Assembly: GCA_041908765.1 (NCBI GenBank)
Contig: JAYREU010000065.1
Location: forward strand, 1 to 7,158
Source of the DNA: CAYUST01 sp041908765
GTDB lineage: Bacteria; Patescibacteriota; Gracilibacteria; Absconditabacterales; Absconditicoccaceae
Length of the DNA stretch: 7,158 nucleotides
Reading direction: 5' to 3'
Shown: one piece after another, positions 1 to 6,500 of the stretch
How positions within the stretch are numbered: position 1 is the stretch's first letter
Layout of the letters: each line of letters opens with the position of its first letter
Notes under the pieces: generated by a model
What the model was told of the DNA's origin: nothing
Seen by the model: only the letters and a program-made list of their open reading frames with translations
Database searches by the model: none
Program-made: the position numbers and the translations under genes

Positions 1-14
1 CAACAATATTAAAA

Positions 15-302
15 TTATCTCGTATACTCTTGTGGAATACGAACGACAAACTCCAAAAAAGTTGCCTCTAACTCTTTATCTATTTTTTCCTGGAGCGGCA
101 AAAAACCATCCTCTTGTTCCTCATTCAAATAGTCTAACATCTCACCTTCTCGATCATTGATTTCCATAAACCACTTCGCATATGTTTCATCATCTATCAT
201 CAAAATACGAGCGAGCTCATCCATATAGTGCTCTTGGTAGCTTGCAATGTGTTGCTGAATGTAGTGTCTGGCATCATCATACATCTCTTGCATATAGGTC
301 AT
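15..302 (-). CDS. small acidic hypothetical protein (95 aa)
   Basis: I do not recognise this protein. It is short, very rich in Glu and Asp, and looks mostly alpha-helical, with a Tyr/His/Gln-rich first third and an acidic middle (residues about 47-80). It has no signal peptide, membrane segment or cysteine, so it is probably cytoplasmic. The ATG at 300-302 is the first ATG after an in-frame TAA at 327-329, and the gene ends in TAA. There is no Shine-Dalgarno sequence before the start. Codon 51 (150-152) is CGA, which would be Trp rather than Arg if CGA is reassigned here; the one other Trp is TGG. The gene lies 58 bases downstream of the small membrane protein on the same strand, so the two could be cotranscribed. 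It contains no in-frame TGA. That it is a gene is fairly secure; its function is unknown. Confidence 0.65.
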   Translation of the reverse strand: MTYMQEMYDDARHYIQQHIASYQEHYMDELARILMIDDETYAKWFMEINDREGEMLDYLNEEQEDGFLPLQEKIDKELEATFLEFVVRIPQEYTR

Positions 303-360
303 GTCAGGAATAAGTAATACAAAAAATTAGTAAACATATTCACATCCCAAAAATACTTTT

Positions 361-525
361 TTATTTAATCTTGGAGATCATACGTATGAAATAGATCTCA
401 CATAGGACAATGATGCCCACATACCATCACCAATGAAATGAGGTCAGAACAGGGAATAGTTTAGCCAATAATAGCCCAACAATGATCAAATCAAATTTAG
501 CTACTCCCATATCCACCCATGTCAT
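361..525 (-). CDS. small membrane protein with one UGA-glycine codon (54 aa)
   Basis: This gene is invisible under the standard code because of a TGA at 427-429. Read as glycine, the frame stays open to a TAA at 361-363. The protein starts MTWVDMGVAKFDLII and has a hydrophobic segment (about residues 13-27), then FHWGWYVG followed by a second hydrophobic stretch, and ends in a basic tail (RMISKIK). This suggests two membrane helices separated by a Trp-rich turn. The layout resembles short CPR membrane proteins that begin M-x-W-x-D and have a W-x-W-Y turn, but I know these only as uncharacterised. The ATG at 523-525 is preferred for that reason; an in-frame ATG at 565-567 would add 14 residues. 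The frame remains open to 684, but that part looks non-coding and runs into the tRNA promoter. No Shine-Dalgarno sequence is seen. It probably shares a transcript with the acidic gene downstream. Confidence 0.6.
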
Positions 526-663
526 ATGGTGAATAGTTTTGTTAGCAAACCTAAAGAGGTTAAACATAGTACTATTGGTAAGAATAAAGAACACTAAAAC
601 TGTATATCTGTACCTGTATTTTGCAAGAGAAAGTGTGCCAAATGAGCCTCGCTTCCCTTGTAC

Positions 664-691
664 TTGAAAATTACTCTCAATTCACTATAAG
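664..691 (+). promoter_or_regulatory. sigma70-type promoter of tRNA-His
   Basis: A -35 box TTGAAA (664-669) and a -10 box TATAAG (686-691) are 16 bases apart. Transcription would begin near 698, about a dozen bases before the mature tRNA. Position and boxes fit well; assigned by eye. Confidence 0.55.
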
Positions 692-710
692 GAAAGCCAA
701 CAAATTTCAT

Positions 711-787
711 GGCGGCTGTAGCTTAGCTGGTAAAGCATCGGTTTGTGGTACCGAGGATCGCGGGTTCAAGTCCCGTCAGCCGCCCCA
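711..787 (+). tRNA. tRNA-His (anticodon GTG)
   Basis: The full cloverleaf can be folded by hand. An eight-pair acceptor stem (711-718 with 777-784) includes the extra G-1:C73 pair that identifies tRNA-His. The D stem is GCTT/AAGC (721-724, 733-736). The anticodon stem is TCGGT/ACCGA around the loop TTGTGGT, with anticodon GTG at 745-747. The variable loop has five bases, and the T stem has a TTCAAGT loop with one G-U pair. The 3' CCA is encoded (785-787). It reads histidine codons CAC and CAT. It sits alone between its own promoter and terminator. Confidence 0.97.
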
Positions 788-801
788 TCTTTCCTCCTGA
801 C

Positions 802-827
802 AAACAGAAATTCGTTTCTGTTTTTTT
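802..827 (+). terminator. Rho-independent terminator after tRNA-His
   Basis: A perfect 9-bp stem AAACAGAAA/TTTCTGTTT (802-810, 815-823) closes a TTCG tetraloop and runs into an uninterrupted T tract to 827. It begins 15 bases after the tRNA 3' end and faces the terminator of the convergent gene a few bases on. Confidence 0.88.
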
Positions 828-832
828 GTTGT

Positions 833-860
833 AAAAAAAATCTTCTGGAATTCCAGAAGA
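833..860 (-). terminator. Rho-independent terminator of the 877-1485 gene
   Basis: The 20-base perfect palindrome at 841-860 folds as TCTTCTGG, AATT loop, CCAGAAGA. On the minus strand it is followed by eight T (833-840 on the plus strand are all A). It lies 16 bases past the TAA of the minus-strand membrane protein gene. Confidence 0.85.
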
Positions 861-876
861 CAGTAAGAACTTAATT

Positions 877-1485
877 TTATTCGGCAATGGACTTGGTGCC
901 TGCATAACGGTTGATAATGGTCCAGGTAGTGAGGACACCTCCAATCAGCGCTACCACTACCAAGAGAATGATCAGTAATGCACCTTTGCCTTTACTGTCA
1001 CCTTTTCCACTAAAGAATGAGGACACTCCTTTCCATGCGGCAGGGACATCTTTCATCGCACGGTACGTATTGTGTACTTGTGCAAAGGTATTCCACCCTG
1101 CAACACCTACACTTTTCCAATCCCGTCTTCTCCATGCCTCCATCAGAGAGTCGATCCAAATCATCAACCCAGAGAAAAGTACTCCAGGAATAATGATCAG
1201 ATACCCTAATTGGAAACCGGCTAGGACCGCATCTTTGTCCAACCAAGGTTCCTGTCCCTCCTTAAGCAATGCTGGTTGGATATAGTACGTGCCCAACAGT
1301 AACACAATGAGATAACACCAGGTAAACCCACTGGCAGACATGACTGCACCCATCCAGGTCAGGAATCGATGCCATCCACCGATGGCTTTGGTCTCTGCCC
1401 AGACCACACCACAGGTGCGTGCATTGAGCCAGGAAATACCGAAATTCAGCAGCCACACTGCTATGAGAATAATAATTGCGAACAT
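877..1485 (-). CDS. tryptophan-rich four-helix membrane protein of unknown function (202 aa)
   Basis: I cannot name this family. Four hydrophobic segments are visible: about residues 1-20, 42-66, 86-110 and 168-190. Between the third and fourth lies a cytoplasm-like stretch with a basic AWRRR patch, the sequence WNTFAQVHNTY, and a Gly/Lys/Ser-rich linker (SGKGDSKGKG). Thirteen Trp residues, all TGG, make about 6% of the protein. It has more than 20 glycines and none is TGA. Two codons, 40 (1366-1368, CGA) and 121 (1123-1125, CGG), are Arg in the standard code but could be Trp here. The start ATG follows a consensus promoter by about 50 bases, without a Shine-Dalgarno sequence; the gene ends in TAA followed by a strong terminator, so it looks like a single-gene transcript. 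GC is near 50% in the rows I counted, against about 40% in secA, and it lies next to a tRNA. This could mean a different origin, but I see no integrase or att repeats. Confidence 0.8.
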   Translation of the reverse strand: MFAIIILIAVWLLNFGISWLNARTCGVVWAETKAIGGWHRFLTWMGAVMSASGFTWCYLIVLLLGTYYIQPALLKEGQEPWLDKDAVLAGFQLGYLIIIPGVLFSGLMIWIDSLMEAWRRRDWKSVGVAGWNTFAQVHNTYRAMKDVPAAWKGVSSFFSGKGDSKGKGALLIILLVVVALIGGVLTTWTIINRYAGTKSIAE

Positions 1486-1544
1486 ATTTTTTATTTTTCT
1501 GTGGATTGTTTTTAGAGAGTTTGTACCCCTCTGCCAACATATTT

Positions 1545-1572
1545 TTTATAATTATTTAATAGAATAAGTCAA
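1545..1572 (-). promoter_or_regulatory. sigma70-type promoter of the 877-1485 gene
   Basis: On the minus strand, TTGACT (1567-1572) and TATAAA (1545-1550) are spaced 16 bases apart, close to consensus. The leader to the ATG at 1485 is about 50 bases. The -35 box lies inside an inverted repeat shared with the divergent gene. Confidence 0.6.
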
Positions 1573-1590
1573 TAGTATTTTGTATTGACT
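1567..1590. repeat. 8-bp inverted repeat between divergent genes, possible operator
   Basis: AGTCAATA (1567-1574) and its exact reverse complement TATTGACT (1583-1590) are separated by eight bases. Each arm contains a TTGACT reading outward toward one of the two divergent genes. A regulator bound here would cover both -35 regions; alternatively the symmetry simply arises from two -35 boxes placed back to back. Confidence 0.5.
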
Positions 1591-1612
1591 AAATCACATA
1601 AATCATTATTTA
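1585..1612 (+). promoter_or_regulatory. possible promoter of the 1648-2802 operon
   Basis: TTGACT (1585-1590) is followed after 16 bases by TATTTA (1607-1612). A better -10-like TATACT at 1611-1616 is 20 bases away, which is too far for a standard promoter. Which -10 is used cannot be decided by eye. The leader to the ATG at 1648 would be about 25-30 bases. Confidence 0.4.
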
Positions 1613-1647
1613 TACTTAACAGCAGTTAGCTCATTAAAATTCAATAT

Positions 1648-1929
1648 ATGCATACAATATTTGGGATTATTACGCTGGTAGCAGCAACAACTATGGCGTT
1701 GATCGCTTTGCCAATGCAGATTAAAAAAAACTACCAAGAAAGGCAGGTTGGACTCCATTGGAGCTTAATCATCTTATCCTTCATGGTATATCTTTCCCGA
1801 GCGCTCTTTGCGCTCACCAATGAAACAGGTATCATTTGGTACATCTTTGTATCGGACGCGATAGGCAGTATTGCCTCGCTCATACTCATGCTACAGATGA
1901 TATATTATAGTCACAAAAAAAATAAATAA
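1648..1929 (+). CDS. SemiSWEET/PQ-loop-like three-helix membrane protein (93 aa)
   Basis: Size and layout fit a SemiSWEET, the half-size sugar transporter that works as a dimer in the cytoplasmic membrane. There are three hydrophobic helices (about residues 4-23, 38-56 and 63-86), and the first ends in LPMQIKKNY, where the family has a Pro-Gln (PQ) motif. Here a Met separates Pro and Gln. After helix 1 comes a short basic loop ending in VGLHWSLIILSF, like the family's S-x-G-I-S segment. Codon 51 (1798-1800) is CGA; SemiSWEETs usually have a Trp near this place, before the Y-G of helix 2, so reading it as Trp would restore that residue. The in-frame TAG at 1627-1629 limits the start to this ATG. 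The GIN-like gene follows after three bases, so the two are very likely cotranscribed. Substrate and family membership are tentative; another small PQ-loop-like protein is possible. Confidence 0.6.
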   Translation: MHTIFGIITLVAATTMALIALPMQIKKNYQERQVGLHWSLIILSFMVYLSRALFALTNETGIIWYIFVSDAIGSIASLILMLQMIYYSHKKNK

Positions 1930-1932
1930 AAT

Positions 1933-2802
1933 ATGGTATATAACGCCCAAAAAATCATACTTGAGTACCTCACAAGCGTGATTATTAAAAAATCAGAGGA
2001 TGAGCAGATCCATGTTAGCTCTGACTCGCTAGAAAAATTCAAAATAACTTGCACAGATGGCAAGCTCTCAATTTGTGGAATAGCTACTTCTGAAAGTACC
2101 TATAGTGTATCAGGAGTGAGCATCAAAAGATCACGACATGGAGGGATCTCTGTCACCAATGTGAGTGGTAAAGATGTTTCCATCATCAATAATCAGGTTT
2201 GGATCGATGGGAAACAAGTAGATCAAAAAGATATTCCTCCACCGCCTCCTCCTGTCACTATCTCGATACCAAATCAACTCGTTTGTACTATCAGATATTG
2301 TGATGACGTACAGATGCAAAATCATGAATTTAAGGAACTGATGATTACCCTAGTAGAACAGAACATCGTTTCTGCTGGTGAGATCACCTGCAAAGATGAT
2401 ATTCGTTTGCTCTGCTCTGGGCAAAGCAGCAGCAAAATTGATGCCTTGATCTCCAACGGCGAGATGATATTAACTATCTCAGGCATGAGTGATATGAGTA
2501 TCACAGCTCTCCATACATCAAGCACTAGAATAAAGAGCACAGGGCAAAGTGTATGCAAAATCACAAAACTTCATACCAAGAAACTTGAAACCGAAACCAG
2601 CGGTATGTCCAGCTGTAAAATCAAAGAAGCGGATATTGCATCCGCTCAACTACAAACAAGCGGACAGGCTACGTGTAAAGTCGAAGGACTACTTACCCAA
2701 GTGGTGGCAAATGCAAGTGGCATATCCTCGTGCAAGTTCAGTATGCCACGTAATCAGCCTTTCATCACCAAAAGTGGTATGGCCACCTGCAAGGCAATCT
2801 AA
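1933..2802 (+). CDS. GIN/DUF2807-like beta-solenoid protein with periodic cysteines (289 aa)
   Basis: The protein resembles the head-GIN domain (DUF2807), a right-handed beta-solenoid built from S-G-containing turns. After a helical N-terminus (1-20) there is a beta-rich part (35-95) ending in VWIDGKQV, a run of six prolines (102-107), and then the solenoid. In the C-terminal half the motif [ST]-G-x-x-[ST]-C-K-[IVF] recurs every 19-21 residues: positions 162 (Ser in place of Cys), 183 (degenerate), 203, 223, 243, 262 and 281. Cysteines therefore fall at 208, 228, 248, 267 and 286, with a related AGEITCK at 148-154. There is no signal peptide, lipobox or membrane segment, unlike many exported GIN proteins, so it may stay in the cytoplasm. 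Codon 68 (2134-2136) is CGA. It starts three bases after the SemiSWEET-like stop and ends in TAA, 95 bases before a strong terminator. The role is unknown. Confidence 0.75.
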   Translation: MVYNAQKIILEYLTSVIIKKSEDEQIHVSSDSLEKFKITCTDGKLSICGIATSESTYSVSGVSIKRSRHGGISVTNVSGKDVSIINNQVWIDGKQVDQKDIPPPPPPVTISIPNQLVCTIRYCDDVQMQNHEFKELMITLVEQNIVSAGEITCKDDIRLLCSGQSSSKIDALISNGEMILTISGMSDMSITALHTSSTRIKSTGQSVCKITKLHTKKLETETSGMSSCKIKEADIASAQLQTSGQATCKVEGLLTQVVANASGISSCKFSMPRNQPFITKSGMATCKAI

Positions 2803-2896
2803 GTAAACAAAAAATACATGTATGCAAAAAAACTTTTTTCAAATTAAGATTACTTCAGCACATGAAGAAGTATCCTCTAAATGATAAAGTTAACAT

Positions 2897-2926
2897 ACCA
2901 CAAGAGATTCTCTTGTGGTTTTTTTT
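2897..2926 (+). terminator. Rho-independent terminator of the 1648-2802 operon
   Basis: A perfect 9-bp stem ACCACAAGA/TCTTGTGGT (2897-2905, 2911-2919) with a five-base loop is followed by eight T. It closes the SemiSWEET-GIN transcript after a 95-base 3' untranslated stretch. Its presence also argues that the next gene starts downstream, at 2979, not at the in-frame ATG at 2862. Confidence 0.88.
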
Positions 2927-2940
2927 ATGCAGAAAATCTA

Positions 2941-2946
2941 TATACT
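2941..2946 (+). promoter_or_regulatory. possible -10 box of the 2979-3494 gene
   Basis: TATACT, one base from consensus, lies 32 bases before the ATG at 2979. No good -35 box is present, because the expected position falls in the T tract of the preceding terminator. Confidence 0.35.
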
Positions 2947-2978
2947 CAGTTTACTTTGCTTTATGTGTACATGAAAGA

Positions 2979-3494
2979 ATGACTCAACGTCCACGTCTCA
3001 TCACCGTCAACGATACCATGCAACAAGGCTACACCTACGTGCGCACGGAGCCTGAAGGGAAGAACTTTGATCCACGCTTCACCCCAGGACTGACTCCAAT
3101 AGACATGCTGGAGGCAGGCGTCTTTGGAGGGAAATATATGACCGATTGTCAGGAAGAATTTCCTGCACACCGACGAACCAAAGCAAAACTTGCGACACAT
3201 AAAAAGGATCCAAAACTCAATTTTTTTGGGGTTGACGCGTCGCTCTCGTTGCATGAACGAAAGGAGAAATGACGAATACATCCAGATGATCCTAGAGGTC
3301 GATTTCAACGGTATTGTAGATATTATAGTGGACGCAGAATGCCTGAGGAAGATACCAGACAAATCAACAGACGACGCGCGATCAAAAGACATCAAATGGC
3401 AGTGCTCAAAAACTGCTATCCGATGGATCGAGACTGTAGAAAAAAGCAGAGACAAGCTCTGCTTCACCGAGCGTATGATGCGAGGAAGTACTAA
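2979..3494 (+). CDS. conserved uncharacterised protein, one UGA-Gly and nine CGA/CGG probable-Trp codons (171 aa)
   Basis: With the standard code this gene stops at a TGA at 3270-3272. Read as Gly98, the frame continues to a TAA at 3492-3494. The protein matches, from memory, a widespread uncharacterised family with GVFGGKYMTDC (47-57), a DEFPxxW segment, FGVDAS (83-88), a KGWIHPDDPRGWFQWYCRYY core (97-116), and RQALLHWAYD near the end. Here nearly every tryptophan of that pattern is a CGA or CGG codon: residues 65, 66, 94, 99, 108, 132, 151 and 164 are CGA and 111 is CGG. There is no TGG. The 15 remaining arginines use AGA, AGG, CGC or CGT, including those in CRYY and GRR. I infer that CGA and CGG mean Trp here. 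The ATG at 2979 is chosen because the upstream ATG at 2862 precedes a terminator. The gene is convergent with secA. Biochemical function is unknown. Confidence 0.88.
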
Positions 3495-3515
3495 AAGGAT
3501 CGAGACCCTTTTTTT
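3493..3515 (+). terminator. probable terminator between convergent genes
   Basis: AAAAGG (3493-3498) and CCTTTT (3507-3512) form a short stem with an eight-base loop, followed by further T (seven in all). The stem overlaps the TAA of the upstream gene. On the minus strand it could weakly end secA as well, but only four T follow there. Confidence 0.5.
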
Positions 3516-3543
3516 CTTTGTATGCATTTCATACGATACACCT

Positions 3544-6500
3544 CTACACAATCATTGCTTTTCCACTCTCCACCTCTTCCTTCACTTTTTTGTATTTGAC
3601 GTCAGAAACGATACGACCATCAGCATATTTGATAGTCACTTTGTCATTAGGTTTGGTCTTGGTATGATGTCTAACTGTTGGTGCATCTTGAATTTCTAGC
3701 ACTTCTACACCATCTGTAGGTGCAGCAAATGCTTGTGCAAGTTGTGCTTGTTTGGGAGTTTGTTTTGCAGTTTGAGCGGGCAGATTGCCTGCAACTTCTT
3801 GCAAAATGTTCATCATGTTGGGATTAAATGATGGTCCTACCTGTATGGTAGGTTGTTGCCATTTGGTGACATCAAGTCTCATAACTGTCCCCAAGGTCTC
3901 TTGTTTGATCATAATGAGTAATTGCTGGAACATAGTGAAACTTTCTTTTTTGTAGATGACCAACGGATCAAGTTGTGCATAGCCATACAATGCAACTTTT
4001 TCTCTCAATGATTGCATGGTATCAATATGTTCCATCCAAAAACGATCAATAACAGAAAGATATATACGTCTCAACATGGCTTCGATATTATCTGCAGGGA
4101 TATCTGCACACTTTGCATCGAAGAGTGCTTTGCAATCCTTTTCTAAACGTTCTTTCCATACCTGTTCAGAGCTAATACCTTCGTAGTCGCTTGGAACAAA
4201 TGCAGCTCACATCAGTTGTGCCAATTCATCGAGCGTAGCAAGGCGTTCATCCATTACACCAAAAGGATGCATTGCGACAATACCACTTACCAATTCAGGT
4301 ATAAAGCTTACTATTTCATCACGCATAGAGAGCGTAACTACCTCACTCCCCGCGTCTTTTTGAAGGATTTCATCTCTATTGTCATAAATACGTGTTCTTT
4401 GTTTGTTGATGACATAATCGTAATCGAATAAGTGTTTTCTCGTCCCAAAATGCCACCCTTCCATTTGTTTTTGGGCTCTGATGATAGAATTGGTAAATTG
4501 TTTTTGGGTAAAGGCAGTTGCTTCAAGTTCATCCTTGGAAAGCATCATCTTAGCGATGGATTGAATTCTTTCACCTCACATTTTACGCATAATCTCATCA
4601 TCAAGTGCTACGAAGAAGATAGAAACACCAGGATCACCTTGTCTACCAGCACGTCCACGGAGCTGGTTGTCGATACGTCTACTTTCGTGTTTTTCTGTAC
4701 CAAGAATGAAGAGCCCATAATGGAAATCTCTTTGTTCAAGTTCAACCGTCGTCTGTTGTGCTGGAGTAACAATGAGTTGGACATATCCATCTTCATTTTT
4801 TTTCTTGGATTTATTGAAGGTGATTTTGAAAGATATATCTTGAGTATGCACCCAATCACGTTCTGCCTGTCTAATTTGTTCGTCTGACAGCGCTCGTTTC
4901 TTTTGTAGTGCAGTCATAGTTACGTCATATTCACGCTCTGAATAGATAACTGCTTGCATACCCTTGCCTCAACGCACCAACTGATTGATTGCTTCGATGT
5001 AATTGGTCGCAAGCTGTCACATAAGTGCTGGGTCTAATTTGATATCTGTTCCACGTCCAGCCATATTGGTAGCAACTACCAAACTACTGAGTTTACCTGC
5101 ATGCTTGACGATGTTGGCTTCTGATTCATGGAATTTCGCATTCAAAACATAATGGGGGAAGGTCATTTTGTTGAGAATACCAGAAACATATTCAGACGTC
5201 TGGATAGAAGATGTACCGATCAACAATGGTACTCAAATACGGTGATAGAAGCTAATGTAGTCAACAACTGCTTTCCATTTAGCATGTTGATTGAAGTAGA
5301 CTTGATCATTTTTGTCTACTCTGATAATCTCATTGTTGGTAGGGATTGAGAACGTTTCCAACTCATAAATTTTCTCAAATTCCTCAGCTTCGGTCATCGC
5401 TGTACCGGTCATACCTGCAAGTTTGGTATACTGTTTGAAAAAATGCTGATAGGTAATCGTTGCGAGCGTTTTGGATTCTCTTTGCACTTGGACGTTTTCT
5501 TTGGCTTCGATAGCTTGATGGAGACCTTGTGAAAATCTTCTCCCTGGCATCACACGTCATGTGTGTTCATCTACAAGCATGATTTCACCTTCTCTAATCA
5601 GGTATTCTTTGTCTCTATGATAGACTGCCTGCGCTTTGAGTGCATTCTCGATATGGTGAATTTCTTGGTAACCAAGATCTCTGTAGAGATTTTCTACTTT
5701 GAGCAATTGCTCAAGTTTTGCAATCCCCTCACTTGTGAGTGTGGCTGTTTTTGTTTTTTCATCAATATGATAATCACCAGTGGTATCCTCGTCTTCGCTC
5801 GTAGGGAGATCTTCTTTGAGCAATTCACTCAAAAAACCTTTACTTACTTTTTTCTTACCTTTGGCTGCGTGCAACATGAGGACTATTTTGGCATAATAGA
5901 CATATTTTTCAGTAGGTTCTTCACTCGCTTGTGAAATAATCAATGGAGTCCTTGCTTCATCGATCAAAATACTATCCACCTCATCGACAATAGCAAAATT
6001 GAGAGGTCTCCATACCAAGCTTCTCTCATTGTTGGACTTAGCAAGATTGTCTCTCAGGTAATCAAATCCCAATTCTGAATTTTCTACATACGTAATATCA
6101 TTTTCATAGGCTGCCCTTCTTTGATCAAGTGCTGTAGACTTGGTAACAGACCCAACAGTCAATCCCAACCATCTATAGAGGTGTCCCATCCATTCAGCAT
6201 CACGTGATGCGAGATAATCATTTACCGTAACAATATGCACACCCTTTCCTGTCAATGCATTGAGATAGGCAGGCAGTGTCGCTACAAGCGTTTTACCTTC
6301 ACCCGTCCTCATCTCTGCAATATTACCTTGATGCAAGATAATACCACCCACCAGCTGAACATCATAGGGAACCATATTCCATACCTCTGTGCTATCTTTC
6401 ACAGGAAACTCTTGTCCAAGCATTCTTCTACATGCTTCTTTCACAACAGCAAATGCTTCAGGGAGTAAACTATCAAGCGTTTCACCCTTGGCAATTCTTT

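Noticed and set aside
723..944. Minus-strand frame running through the tRNA and both terminators
   Set aside because: It is covered by a well-folded tRNA gene and two hairpin terminators; its length is accidental.
2814..2823. Palindrome ATACATGTAT in the 3' untranslated region of the GIN-like gene
   Set aside because: Short and A/T-rich, not near a promoter; chance occurrence is likely.
2862..2978. ATG at 2862 as start of the recoded conserved gene
   Set aside because: It would place a strong terminator (2897-2926) inside the coding region, and the extra 39 residues show nothing family-like; the ATG at 2979 begins the recognisable protein.
3171..3473. Conserved Trp to Arg substitutions as sequencing error or ordinary mutation
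   Set aside because: Nine independent sites, nearly all CGA (two changes from TGG), with true arginines never using these codons; error or drift would not be so selective.
2961..3699. Long overlapping frames on both strands around the recoded gene (minus 2961-3551, plus 3190-3699)
   Set aside because: They overlap the conserved gene and the secA 3' end in other frames and have low-complexity, Cys/Phe/Arg-rich translations typical of shadow frames.
5557..5559. UGA read as tryptophan (Mycoplasma-type code)
   Set aside because: This TGA sits at the glycine of DEHTGR, and others sit at glycines such as M-G-GERI; Trp would break conserved motifs.
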